The notes under the pieces are model-generated. The model worked only from the letters and a program-made list of their open reading frames with translations. It was not told where the DNA came from and made no database searches. From Bacteroidota bacterium (GTDB taxonomy: Bacteria > Bacteroidota > Bacteroidia > Cytophagales > Cytophagaceae), in the NCBI GenBank assembly GCA_023428135.1, contig JAEYZG010000034.1:62001-126000 (forward strand): 64,000 bases of DNA, in the 5' to 3' direction. Below, in pieces: positions 17,398 through 26,348 of the stretch (position 1 is the first letter of the stretch; each line of letters begins with the position of its first letter). A program made the position numbers and the translations under genes.

Positions 17398-18843
17398 CTA
17401 TTTGCCAATCCACTTAATCACTTCACTAATTTTACCTTGAGACTTTGCCAGTTCCAGGCGGGCCAGATAAGCGTTAAACAGAGATGTTATGTAATTTACC
17501 TGAGCAACTTTCAAAGAGTTCGTTGCATTGAGAAAATCAGAATAAGCTCCAACACCCTCTTTATAGGATAATATTTCACTATCATAAACAAGCTGAGCAA
17601 GCTTTATACTTTCTCCTGCTAGCCTTATATTATCTACAGATGTATTAAAATCATCAAAAGCATTGGACAGTTCTATATTGATCTGCTGCTCCAGTCTTGA
17701 AATACTGATTTCCATTTTTTTTAACTCAAGCCTATATTGCTGCACTTGAGAACTTCTCTTAAAGCCACTGAAAACCGGCACTGTAAGTCTTAATCCCACG
17801 ACCTGGCTATTAAACCATTCCTTCTTCCAAAGATTGAACTCTTCCGAAAATGCCTGATACTGATATTTAGCAAAAGCCGTGAGCTGTGGCTGATATTCAG
17901 AAGTATATTGTTTCACCTGAAGAGCTCCCAATTCTCTTTGGGTCTGCATCAATTTATAATCAGCTCTTTTCCAGTAATTCGGCTTATCAGACAACTCATC
18001 CAATTGAAATAAAGTGGTAGTATCTGCATTTACAGGTGCTATTTCCACTTGTTCACTTACCGGCATTCCTATCTGAAACTTTAACTGATTTAATGAAGCT
18101 TTAACAGACCTCTGCAATGTTCTTAATTCTGTAAGCTGATTGTTATAATCAACAAAAACCCTATCTCTGTCAGCTTTTGTAGCAACATCGTTTTTAAACT
18201 GAAGGTCGACAATTTGAAAAAGGTTCTGGCTTTTCTCAAGATTAGATTTTTGGACCTCCACTCTTTGAATAGAAACAAGATATTGAAAGTATGATTTGCT
18301 TACATTGTAAATAGTATTTTCAATAACCTGTTGAGAAGACTGGCAATAATAAACCCTGCTGACCTTTGATGCTTTCAACCCTACCCAATAGGTTCCCATA
18401 TATATAATCTGATCCAACTGAGCATATGCTGAACTTGTATATTGCACACCGAAACGAACAGGCACAATGGCATCTGCAGGTGCAGTTCTGTCAAAAAATA
18501 TTGCAGGCAATGCAACCAAAGGTATTTTGATGTTATCATCAAATGTGCCATATACATTTATTTGGGGGTAGCCAGAAGAGGCCGTTTTTCGTACATTTTG
18601 AAGGGCTATCTCTTCATCAATGTGTGCAGAAAGAACATCTGTATGGTGTACCAATGCATAGTCAATACATTGAGAAAGATCCATAGTAGTTTGGCCAGAT
18701 GTTGAATTTATAGTAAGCAAAATGGAGACTATGCATGCATAATAATTTAACTTACTGATTCTTAAACTTCCTTTTAAGGGAAGAATCAGCTGAAAAAAAA
18801 TGATTTCTTTAAATATTGTACCTGTCTTACCTATACACATCAC
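17398..18843 (-). CDS. TolC-family outer membrane efflux protein
   Basis: A 481-residue outer-membrane channel for the pump encoded downstream. The mature region shows the TolC pattern of long coiled helices with two repeats: MDLSQCIDYALVHHTDVL at the start, NIYNVSKSYFQYL-type helices, and the second repeat with VVGLRLTVPVFSGFKRSSQVQQ. An N-terminal signal peptide ends near NSTSGQ (about residue 51). The ORF extends some 27 residues ahead of a normal signal peptide; the only ATGs are the two at the very start, so either the signal is long or a non-ATG codon is used. First gene of the operon. Confidence 0.92.
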   Translation of the reverse strand: MMCIGKTGTIFKEIIFFQLILPLKGSLRISKLNYYACIVSILLTINSTSGQTTMDLSQCIDYALVHHTDVLSAHIDEEIALQNVRKTASSGYPQINVYGTFDDNIKIPLVALPAIFFDRTAPADAIVPVRFGVQYTSSAYAQLDQIIYMGTYWVGLKASKVSRVYYCQSSQQVIENTIYNVSKSYFQYLVSIQRVEVQKSNLEKSQNLFQIVDLQFKNDVATKADRDRVFVDYNNQLTELRTLQRSVKASLNQLKFQIGMPVSEQVEIAPVNADTTTLFQLDELSDKPNYWKRADYKLMQTQRELGALQVKQYTSEYQPQLTAFAKYQYQAFSEEFNLWKKEWFNSQVVGLRLTVPVFSGFKRSSQVQQYRLELKKMEISISRLEQQINIELSNAFDDFNTSVDNIRLAGESIKLAQLVYDSEILSYKEGVGAYSDFLNATNSLKVAQVNYITSLFNAYLARLELAKSQGKISEVIKWIGK

Positions 18844-19085
18844 GAAAAACTGATGGGAACGTTATTTTTATTGATCCGAACTTTTTGACCTATATCGATT
18901 CCTGTGCCTCAAATAAAAGTTAGAACCTTTTATTCCAGATTGAATACTAATACATTTCCCCCCTTAATGTTTATAGAATTTATGATAACCGGATTGATTT
19001 TTAATTTTAATGCAATCGTCCTATAAAATTTACCCTAAAATATTCCAATAAAGTGTCGGAAAATTGCTATCTTCATAAGTTGATA

Positions 19086-20975
19086 ATGAGCTATGAAAGT
19101 CTAATGAAGTGTTTTAAACTACTATTCCTCCTTTTGATATTTTCTTTCACTGGACATGCCTTTGCCAGCAGTGTTTTTTATTTGAATGAGAATACAACAG
19201 ATATGAGAGAGGATAGTATTTTCAGCTATTTTAAATTTTATAGAGATGCGTCAAATCAACAATCTGTTAATCAGCTTAGGCAGAAAAATTTTCAAACCTA
19301 CAACTACTACCAATCCAGTGAATTTGATAAGAACTCAACCTATTGGTTCAGAATAGAAGTCACCAATAAATCAGAAGACCACAAGGAATGGTTTTTTGAA
19401 ATACTTGATCCTCATATACAAGCTATTGATGTTTTTGTTATTTATGGTAATGACACCACTCATTTTTCAAAAACCGGCTATCTGAATGAGTTTTCATCAA
19501 GAATTTCGAAACATAAAAACTTCATATTTCCTATAAAGTTTTACAAGAATGAAAAGGCAACCATCCTTTTTTCAATAAAAAATAATTATTTCACGCGACC
19601 TGACATATGCATCCGAACGCCTCAGAAATTTCTGGATTACGCTTTAAGTGAATATTATTATCTCGGTATTTTTTACGGCATTCTACTCATCATGTCCGTC
19701 TACAATATATTCATCTATTTCTCAACAAGAGAGAATGTCTACTTATATTATGTGGCTTACGTAGTATCCTATTCTATAAATTCTTTTTCTGAAGATGGCC
19801 TTGGCTTTCAATATGTGTGGCCTGATTTTCCAGAATTCAATGAGTTGATACAATATGCTCCGATATTGCTGATTACGGCATTTGTCTTTTATTCAAAAAC
19901 CTTCCTTTCTCTTAAACAATACGCTCCTAAGCTAAGACGAGGGATAGATATAAGCCTTATCATATACTGTATCATGTTTTGCATAAACAATTTTTTCCTG
20001 CAGATCTCATGGATAAGATACTTTTATCTCCTTCCCTTTATACTGATATTCATTGCTGCAATTACTGCCACCAAAAAGGGGAATAAGTCTGCTAAATATT
20101 TTATTCTTGCATTCTCATTATTCCTGATATCATTTTCAATTTTTATACTAAGAATAAACGGATTTGTCGCGACAAATATCTATACGGTATATAGTCTTAA
20201 TTTTGGCTTTCTTCTTGAAGTCGTATTATTCTCATCAGCGCTTGGACAAAGGTTGAAAATTGAAAAGGAGGAGAAAACGCGCATTGACAAAATGCTCATT
20301 CTGCAGTTGCAGGAAAATGAAAAACTCAAAGATTCAATCAATCAGGAACTGGAACTTAAAGTCAGAGAAAGGACAGAAGAAGTCAACCGAAAGAACAGGG
20401 AACTAGCTATTGCCCTTACCAATCTTGAAGAAAAAAGTAAACAGATAGAAGAGCTGAATAAGCTTCTGGAAATTGACAACAAAGCTTTAAACCAAAACAT
20501 CAAGGATATTACCAAGGCTCGTCTGATGCTCAAAGACGTTACACTTGACGAATTTCAGAAGATATATCCTGATGAAGAAAGCTGTTTTAAATATCTGTCT
20601 GAAATTAAATGGACCAAAGGTTATAGTTGTAAAAAATGTAGCAATAAAAATTCATCTGCAGGCAAAACTCCATACTCTAAAAGATGTACAAAGTGTGGTT
20701 ATGATGAATCTGTAACAACCTATACCATCTTTCACAATTCAAAACTTCCAATTACACAAACATTTTACCTGTCTTATCTTGTATTAGCCAATAAGAATAT
20801 TTCATCACATGAATTATCCGAAAAGCTTGACTTAAGACAAAAGACCTGTTGGGCATTTAAGAAGAAGATTATAGATTCAATTAACAGTTCAGGAACTGGC
20901 AAACTGAATTCAAAAGATTGGGGCAAGATATTTTATAATAGCAATACAGTCAAGGAGCAATCCCGTCCTGCTTAA
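19086..20975 (+). CDS. 7TMR-DISM receptor fused to an IS1595-type zinc ribbon
   Basis: A ~629-residue protein (from the ATG at 19086; 19104 is also possible and puts the signal peptide at the very start). After the signal peptide comes an extracellular DISM-type beta domain (about 35-180), then seven membrane segments (192-389) with the family-like YYLGIFYGILLIMSVYN start. A long coiled coil follows (390-480). The C terminus (~485-600) is not a kinase or cyclase. It resembles the zinc-ribbon N-terminal part of IS1595-type transposases: FQKIYPDEESCFKYLSEIKW, CKKC (515, 518), CTKC (534, 537), then an HTH-like helix SSHELSEKLDLRQKTCWAFKKK. No transposase catalytic domain follows. This is probably a receptor whose output binds nucleic acid or protein; the role is inferred. 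Confidence 0.85.
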   Translation: MSYESLMKCFKLLFLLLIFSFTGHAFASSVFYLNENTTDMREDSIFSYFKFYRDASNQQSVNQLRQKNFQTYNYYQSSEFDKNSTYWFRIEVTNKSEDHKEWFFEILDPHIQAIDVFVIYGNDTTHFSKTGYLNEFSSRISKHKNFIFPIKFYKNEKATILFSIKNNYFTRPDICIRTPQKFLDYALSEYYYLGIFYGILLIMSVYNIFIYFSTRENVYLYYVAYVVSYSINSFSEDGLGFQYVWPDFPEFNELIQYAPILLITAFVFYSKTFLSLKQYAPKLRRGIDISLIIYCIMFCINNFFLQISWIRYFYLLPFILIFIAAITATKKGNKSAKYFILAFSLFLISFSIFILRINGFVATNIYTVYSLNFGFLLEVVLFSSALGQRLKIEKEEKTRIDKMLILQLQENEKLKDSINQELELKVRERTEEVNRKNRELAIALTNLEEKSKQIEELNKLLEIDNKALNQNIKDITKARLMLKDVTLDEFQKIYPDEESCFKYLSEIKWTKGYSCKKCSNKNSSAGKTPYSKRCTKCGYDESVTTYTIFHNSKLPITQTFYLSYLVLANKNISSHELSEKLDLRQKTCWAFKKKIIDSINSSGTGKLNSKDWGKIFYNSNTVKEQSRPA

Positions 20976-20989
20976 TCCTTACATTACCC

Positions 20990-21514
20990 CTACTTATTTA
21001 ACAGAGGATAATATCTTTCTCTTATTATATTGAAATGGTGCGTCTCATGACCAATAATTACAAAGCCCAACCCTAACACAGATATTTCTCTGTTAAAACA
21101 AACTCCTTTACTAAGATACATCTCTTTCGAAAATGATTTAAAAAGCAGTATAGAAGATTGTCTTACTATAATTAATTCATCTATCAAATCTTTAAAACTT
21201 CTGTTTTTAGTGTCTGCGTTACTAGCAAGCAATGCCTCGTCATACCCGGGCAATACCGTATCGTCTTTTCTGGAAAACCTTAAAGCCCTGTAAGACTGTA
21301 TTCGCTCATTATCTATAATGTGTTGAATAATTTGTTTAATAGTCCATTTTCCGGGCTCATACACCTGGTCACCTATTTTATTAAACAAAGAAACATCAAG
21401 CATTTTAAGATTCTGCACGGATGAATTCATGGCTGTTACAAGATCCTGTTCTTCTACCAGATCTATATACTTGTCGAAGAAATCCGGCATCGGATTTATT
21501 TCTGATTTATTCAT
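20990..21514 (-). CDS. DinB-superfamily protein
   Basis: A 174-residue soluble four-helix-bundle protein. Metal-binding His are seen in TIKQIIQHIIDNERIQ and GHETHHFNIIRERY, with the family W in GKWT. This matches DinB_2/DUF664-like proteins, some of which are bacillithiol- or mycothiol-dependent S-transferases. The presence of bshB1 elsewhere in this window makes a bacillithiol-linked role possible but not shown. Convergent with the 7TM gene; stop codons 14 bp apart. Confidence 0.85.
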   Translation of the reverse strand: MNKSEINPMPDFFDKYIDLVEEQDLVTAMNSSVQNLKMLDVSLFNKIGDQVYEPGKWTIKQIIQHIIDNERIQSYRALRFSRKDDTVLPGYDEALLASNADTKNRSFKDLIDELIIVRQSSILLFKSFSKEMYLSKGVCFNREISVLGLGFVIIGHETHHFNIIRERYYPLLNK

Positions 21515-21797
21515 ATAGTGTTAAAACAGATTAACTAATTATGTTTCTGCAAATATAAAAAATTGATCATCCAGCAAAAGGTTCTGGTAGAATTCTACTG
21601 AAGATTGTCTTTCTTTTCTATATTTTTAAAACTGGAAAACTTAAACAAATAAGATTATTAGCCCAGCATCTTCATTCTTCCAATTAGAGAATATTAGTTT
21701 ATTAAAAATTTACTTGCTAACAAGTGTCATTTTAGCTTTTCCTATTTTTTTATTGTGAATCTTCATACTAGACCAGATTTATTTCAATCAAACAGAA

Positions 21798-22001
21798 ATG
21801 CTCTTCTGGGCATTATTTCTGATCATAATGTTACCCTGCGGTACACTTATAGTATTATTAGGAAATACTTTAATACTAATAGGGGAAAAAATAAAAAGTG
21901 AATTTGTATTTTCAATTGGCATGTTTGCTGCTCTTTGCAGTATCTTCTATTGCATAGGTGGAATTGCCAGGCTTATGCTAATTTACATTGTCACAAGTTA
22001 G
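21798..22001 (+). CDS. small membrane protein
   Basis: A 67-residue protein with two hydrophobic helices (about 2-28 and 37-63) joined by a short charged loop GEKIKSE. Not recognised. The length of each helix, the positively charged loop and the absence of a competing frame support coding, but no ribosome binding site is evident. No linked neighbour. Confidence 0.5.
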   Translation: MLFWALFLIIMLPCGTLIVLLGNTLILIGEKIKSEFVFSIGMFAALCSIFYCIGGIARLMLIYIVTS

Positions 22002-22205
22002 AGATTGTAATTTCAAAGATAATTATCGCTCACTTTCGCTTGTTTAAACATATTTTTCAATTTAAAAAAAAACATTATCCAGTAAAAACATTTTAAATAA
22101 ATCAGTTAACTTTCCTTTACAATTTTAAGGGATTAAATAAACTAAAAATTTTATCTCTCTTGTACTATACAATTCAATACCTTCCAAAAATTTCAGGAGG
22201 TATAT

Positions 22206-22247
22206 ATGCAAATCAGTTTTTTAGACTTTTACTTATTATTCATTTAA
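22206..22247 (+). CDS. possible 13-codon leader ORF with strong Shine-Dalgarno
   Basis: AGGAGG at 22195-22200, six bases ahead of an ATG at 22206, opens a 13-residue hydrophobic frame MQISFLDFYLLFI ending in TAA at 22247. The next gene starts 17 nt later at 22264. A perfect Shine-Dalgarno is unusual in Bacteroidetes, so this may be a translated leader for the downstream gene, or chance. Confidence 0.3.
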   Translation: MQISFLDFYLLFI

Positions 22248-22263
22248 ACTTTTTTCACTTACT

Positions 22264-22596
22264 ATGGATAAATATACTCAAGATTCCAGCTATATAGGGA
22301 TAGTTCAATCAGATGGATCCAGCGTTTTAATTGAAGAACAGATTTACCCCATTCACTATGAATATTTGTGCTATACCTTTAAACCTGAGAGCAGAATCAA
22401 AGGCAATCTGAGATTGGAAGCGAATATTATAGCTGGCAACATTGCACTTGCTCCGGAACATGGACAAGTAATTGTAAAAAAGATCATCAAAGGGATAGCC
22501 TATTTCGAAAACAATGATTTGTATTGCGAAGTAAGGTTACTCTGTCCATTGTCAGGTCCAACACATGTTTTTGTCCCTCAGATACTGCTTATTTAA
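22264..22596 (+). CDS. hypothetical protein
   Basis: A 110-residue soluble protein that I do not recognise. It is beta-rich (repeated short hydrophobic strands such as YIGIVQSDGSSVLIEE and GQVIVKKIIKGIAYF) and ends with THVFVPQILLI. No signal peptide or catalytic motif. It is preceded by a possible short leader frame with a perfect Shine-Dalgarno and is convergent with the ATPase gene. Confidence 0.6.
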   Translation: MDKYTQDSSYIGIVQSDGSSVLIEEQIYPIHYEYLCYTFKPESRIKGNLRLEANIIAGNIALAPEHGQVIVKKIIKGIAYFENNDLYCEVRLLCPLSGPTHVFVPQILLI

Positions 22597-22643
22597 TTTA
22601 ACTAGACCAAGTTCTCTATTTATAACATTAATCATATAAGTAA

Positions 22644-23837
22644 CTACCCAACACCGTCTGTCTTCTTAAAATATGGTTGATTGAAATATTGCTTTCTGAA
22701 CCACAATTCAAAAGCAGGATCAAGAAATTCAAAGGTATTATTTATTTCATGTACAATATCAGCATTCAAAAGGACAACTTTATTTTTACTGACATTTCTT
22801 GGAGTTCCGAGCTGATATGTGTTCATAACCTGGGCTGAAGTAAGCTGGGTTTCGCCTTTCGCTATTGCCTTAAGGAGATTCAGCTGAGTTCCACTTACAG
22901 ACTCTACCTCTTTCTGATAAAAAGGACTATTGGCCTGAATAAGCTCCAAAAGAGCGTTCTCAATATTGACTCTTGTGGCTACTGGTAAAGCACTATTCCA
23001 GGTATAGTGTGCCAATTGTTGTACATACCAGGAATGGTTTTTCATAAGCAGAGATATAAGTCTTGCATCTTCTTTACTTATTTCTTTATTTGTTTCTGCG
23101 AACTTAGCAGTTATAAATTCAACCCAACGGTCCTCTTCTATCTTTGGAAGAAGCATAATGTCTCCAAACCTGTAAAAAGGCTTTGATGGATTATTAAAAA
23201 TATCAGCCATCATATGCCTCTTGCTTCCGAAGAGACAATAAGCTACGTTTTTCTGCCTTTGCCAAACCGCACGGAGTTTCTTTTCAAAATTCTCATAATC
23301 ATTATAACCGGAGATATTTTGAAACTCATCAAGACAGATAATCCATTTGATGCCTTTTTTTTGTCCGATGGTTTCCGGAAGATTTAAAATCTCCTCGCTG
23401 TGTTTGCGAAGATCCTTCCAGTCAAAACTAAGACTGAAATCATTTTCTGGGTCAAGCCCCAAACTTATTTTGGGAATAAGTTTTTTAAATAATTCTTTAC
23501 CATATCCAATCCACTCCTGCCACTTGCCAGAAGAAGCTTTTATAACCTCCCTGGCATACGTTTCAAGAAATTCCTCCTGGCTTCCAAGAGTAAAGAGATC
23601 AATTACAACAGTTCGGTATTCTTTCGGATATTCTTTTTGGATTTCAGAAACCACTTTTTCAACCAGTGATGACTTCCCCCACCTGCGGGGAGATATTATA
23701 GTAGTATTTATTCCATTCAAAAGATTATCTTTTAAGCGTTTTACTTCGTTTTCCCGGTTTGTAAATGCTGTAGAAGATACAGTATTACCATATGCAAAGG
23801 GAGATATGATCATAGGACCTTTATGTATTATACTCAT
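22644..23837 (-). CDS. AAA ATPase, archaeal-ATPase (ATPase_2) type
   Basis: A 397-residue P-loop NTPase. The FTNRENEVKRL segment near residue 25 marks the start of the ATPase_2 family; the P-loop is IISPRRWGKSSL (48-58), Walker B is WIICLDEFQN, and a sensor-like LFGSKRHMM follows. The C-terminal ~120 residues look like a winged helix (LLKAIAKGETQLTSAQVMNTY). Proteins of this group are stand-alone ATPases found in bacteria and archaea, some linked to mobile DNA or signalling, with no agreed function. It is a single gene here. An alternative start is the ATG eight codons in (MIISPFAYG). Confidence 0.85.
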   Translation of the reverse strand: MSIIHKGPMIISPFAYGNTVSSTAFTNRENEVKRLKDNLLNGINTTIISPRRWGKSSLVEKVVSEIQKEYPKEYRTVVIDLFTLGSQEEFLETYAREVIKASSGKWQEWIGYGKELFKKLIPKISLGLDPENDFSLSFDWKDLRKHSEEILNLPETIGQKKGIKWIICLDEFQNISGYNDYENFEKKLRAVWQRQKNVAYCLFGSKRHMMADIFNNPSKPFYRFGDIMLLPKIEEDRWVEFITAKFAETNKEISKEDARLISLLMKNHSWYVQQLAHYTWNSALPVATRVNIENALLELIQANSPFYQKEVESVSGTQLNLLKAIAKGETQLTSAQVMNTYQLGTPRNVSKNKVVLLNADIVHEINNTFEFLDPAFELWFRKQYFNQPYFKKTDGVG

Positions 23838-23857
23838 TGGTATTATACCTAAAGGTA

Positions 23858-23865
23858 CAAAAATA
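23858..23865 (-). promoter_or_regulatory. promoter -7 element for the ATPase gene
   Basis: TATTTTTG on the minus strand matches TAnnTTTG and would start transcription about 14 nt ahead of the ATG at 23837. No good -33 TTG found. Confidence 0.4.
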
Positions 23866-23920
23866 ATATCCTGACTACTAAATTGATGTAATAATATTCA
23901 GCAGTACCAATTGATTTTTT

Positions 23921-24163
23921 TCAGTTAAAAGATACTTGATAGTAAATAAAACAACCACCTAGTATTATTAAGGAAACAATAGACAAAAGAAGGACAGCTA
24001 ATGAATAGGAAATATTTACCAAAGTGCCTTTGTTTCTCACCTTATTTGCATATAAAGCAGTATGTTTCAAACTAAAAAAAAAACACCAAATAAACCGGAA
24101 CGCCAATAAAGATAAAATATAGACCAAGAAAAGCCCATAACATATCATTCGTAAGACCTCCAT
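23921..24163 (-). CDS. small two-helix membrane protein
   Basis: An 80-residue protein with hydrophobic helices at about 5-30 and 52-75 and a basic middle (YANKVRNKG). Not recognised. It starts 27 bp after the response-regulator gene and may be cotranscribed with the two-component genes upstream. Coding is likely but not proven. Confidence 0.45.
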   Translation of the reverse strand: MEVLRMICYGLFLVYILSLLAFRFIWCFFFSLKHTALYANKVRNKGTLVNISYSLAVLLLSIVSLIILGGCFIYYQVSFN

Positions 24164-24190
24164 GTAAAAGTATCATATTGATATAAAAAA

Positions 24191-24622
24191 TTAATTCAGT
24201 TGCCCCCCAATCATTTTCATTATCTGAAAATGCATAAAATTATCCATTGACACATTACGTTTTGTATTTTCATTAAAATTAAGAGGTTTGATAATATAAC
24301 CTGTCACTCCGAACTCATTGCCTCTGCTTCTGTCCCTGTCTTCATTGGAGGTGGTCATAATAAATATTTTAACATTATTAAAGGTTTTATCATTTCTAAG
24401 TTCTGTCAGAAATTCACCACCATTCATTTTAGGCATATTGAGATCAAGGACGATGATATCCGGAATAGGAATTTTATTCTTACCTTTCAAAAGATCAAGT
24501 GCTTCGATTCCATTAAAAGCTGTATGTAAAATAATCGGCAGATTGATTTTTTTTAAAGCACGTTCAAAACTAATGACATCCAATTCATCATCTTCTATTA
24601 ACAAAATTGAAATTTCTTTCAT
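24191..24622 (-). CDS. stand-alone response regulator (receiver domain only)
   Basis: A 143-residue CheY-like receiver. Acidic pocket at IEDDE (9-13), phosphoacceptor Asp60 in IVLDLNMP, Thr in IMTTS and Lys in YIIKPLNF. There is no output domain; members of this subgroup (Rcp1-like) act by protein contact. It lies 17 bp downstream of the histidine kinase, which is presumably its phosphodonor. It starts at the ATG MKEISILLIEDD. Confidence 0.94.
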   Translation of the reverse strand: MKEISILLIEDDELDVISFERALKKINLPIILHTAFNGIEALDLLKGKNKIPIPDIIVLDLNMPKMNGGEFLTELRNDKTFNNVKIFIMTTSNEDRDRSRGNEFGVTGYIIKPLNFNENTKRNVSMDNFMHFQIMKMIGGQLN

Positions 24623-24639
24623 AAGAATTACTACTTAGT

Positions 24640-26115
24640 TTATACTGGTAGGCCAACTTTAATGGCAGGCCACGTAAAGATAAAGGCAGCCCCTTCCCCT
24701 TCATTGGAAACTACTCTTATAATACCTTTCTTGTCTTCTATAATTTTTTTCACAATTGATAATCCAATACCAGTACTTTCAACTTCATGTTTCTCACGTA
24801 AAGTCTGAAACAGTCCGAAAATTTTATTATGATATTCAGGGGATATCCCTACTCCATTATCTTCCACAGCAAATTCGACCCCATCAGGAATCTCCTTTGA
24901 AGTAATCGTTAAAATCCCAGGTTTGTTACCTTTATACTTTACTGCATTGCTTATCAAATTGGAAAATACTTGTTGAATTCTCAATTTCTCAGTAAAAATC
25001 ACTGGCATCTTATTGGGCAGCCTTACTTCAAAATCATCAGGAACAATAGAATCGACAATATCTGCAAGCAGTTCATTCATATTTACTTCTTCAAGAGGCT
25101 GACTGGTTCTTCCAATTTTTGAATATTCCAGCAAACCATTTATGAGACTCTCCATACGCTCAACCCTTCCCTTCAGTTTATCCAGATATTTATGCATTTC
25201 GGGAGATAATTCATTGCCATAGTCTTCCTCCATCCAATGGACCAGATTGTATATACCTCTAAGAGGTACCTTTAAATCATGAGAAACTACATAAGCATAA
25301 TTATCCAATTCGAAAAAGCTCTTTTTTAGCTTCTCTGACATAACATTTAAAGAATCCGACAATTGAGACAATTCATCTTTTTCAGTGTCTTTAATTGCTT
25401 CAAATTGACCTTTAGATATATTATCCGCAAGGCTAACCATAGACTTAATTCTTTTTATGATAATATGAGTGATATAAAAGGCACTTAATACCCCTACTGA
25501 AATTGTAATGATTGCCAATAACATTGTGACGCGCTTAGCTATAGCAATAGATTCGTTCAGCTTTTCTCTCCTGGCTTTTCTAACCCTGTATTCGGTTTTA
25601 TCGAACTCTTTGAAATTTTTCGAAATCTCATCGGTCATTTTTTTCCCGAATTCTTTTCTTAATTTCTGTTCAAAAAGAATTTCATATTCTCTTGAAATTA
25701 CTTTAGGATTAATTTGTTTGAACTTAGCCTGTATTAGATCATTGGCATAAACCAGCCATTGATTGTGCAGCTTCTGAATTTCATTGAATCTGGTTACCTG
25801 AGCAGGAGAATCAGAGATGAGCTTCCGTTGTTCATCCACAATACCTCCCAGCTCTTTTATACTTGAGTAATAAGTATCTAAAAATGATTTATTCTCTGTA
25901 AGCAAATACCCCCTGAAATTAGACTGCATTTCGAGGATATTCTTATGAATTTTAGCAGAGTTACGAATAATAGCTTCAGACCTGGTAAGGTACTCTGTGT
26001 TCCTGTTCACATCTGAAGAAAGTTTAAGATTGACTCCAAAACTAATAAATGAAAAAATGATGATCAGAGAAAAACTTGCTATTATTTTACCGGATAACCT
26101 AAGTTTCATAAACAA
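24640..26115 (-). CDS. sensor histidine kinase with CHASE3-like domain
   Basis: A 491-residue membrane kinase. TM1 at about 8-28 and TM2 at about 197-220 flank a helical periplasmic sensor of the CHASE3 type (SNFRGYLLTENKSFLD). A HAMP linker follows (220-275), then the H-box YVVSHDLKVPLRGI with His279, the N-box QQVFSNLISNAVKYK and the G-boxes VEDNGVGISPEY and STGIGLSIVKKI. Bacteriophytochrome-like class (LKxPLRG). It forms a two-component unit with the receiver gene downstream. The signal is unknown. Confidence 0.94.
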   Translation of the reverse strand: MFMKLRLSGKIIASFSLIIIFSFISFGVNLKLSSDVNRNTEYLTRSEAIIRNSAKIHKNILEMQSNFRGYLLTENKSFLDTYYSSIKELGGIVDEQRKLISDSPAQVTRFNEIQKLHNQWLVYANDLIQAKFKQINPKVISREYEILFEQKLRKEFGKKMTDEISKNFKEFDKTEYRVRKARREKLNESIAIAKRVTMLLAIITISVGVLSAFYITHIIIKRIKSMVSLADNISKGQFEAIKDTEKDELSQLSDSLNVMSEKLKKSFFELDNYAYVVSHDLKVPLRGIYNLVHWMEEDYGNELSPEMHKYLDKLKGRVERMESLINGLLEYSKIGRTSQPLEEVNMNELLADIVDSIVPDDFEVRLPNKMPVIFTEKLRIQQVFSNLISNAVKYKGNKPGILTITSKEIPDGVEFAVEDNGVGISPEYHNKIFGLFQTLREKHEVESTGIGLSIVKKIIEDKKGIIRVVSNEGEGAAFIFTWPAIKVGLPV

Positions 26116-26149
26116 TATATAACAGGTTAATATTGTAAATGTTTTAAAA

Positions 26150-26183
26150 CAAAAAAGGCATCTACAGGTTATGTAGATGCCTT
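26150..26183 (-). terminator. terminator of tRNA-Thr
   Basis: A perfect 11-bp stem (arms 26156-26166 and 26172-26182) with a 5-nt loop, on the minus strand followed by a T-run. It starts about 7 nt after the tRNA 3' end. Confidence 0.85.
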
Positions 26184-26188
26184 TAGAG

Positions 26189-26261
<73 letters not shown>

Positions 26262-26303
26262 TTTACTTTGTTTTTGCTTTTTCGTTTGCCTTAAAAGCGA
26301 GTG

Positions 26304-26333
26304 CAAAAGTATAGGACTTTTCGAAATATCCAA
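26304..26333 (-). promoter_or_regulatory. Bacteroidetes-type promoter of tRNA-Thr
   Basis: TTG at 26333-26331 and TACTTTTG at 26311-26304, separated by 19 nt, match -33 TTG and -7 TAnnTTTG. Transcription would start about 35 nt before the tRNA. Confidence 0.7.
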
Positions 26334-26348
26334 AACATTTTAAAAAAA

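Noticed and set aside
20500..20975. Possible IS1595-type insertion sequence
   Set aside because: Only the zinc-ribbon region is present, in frame with the 7TM receptor; no DDE domain, terminal inverted repeats or target duplication were seen.
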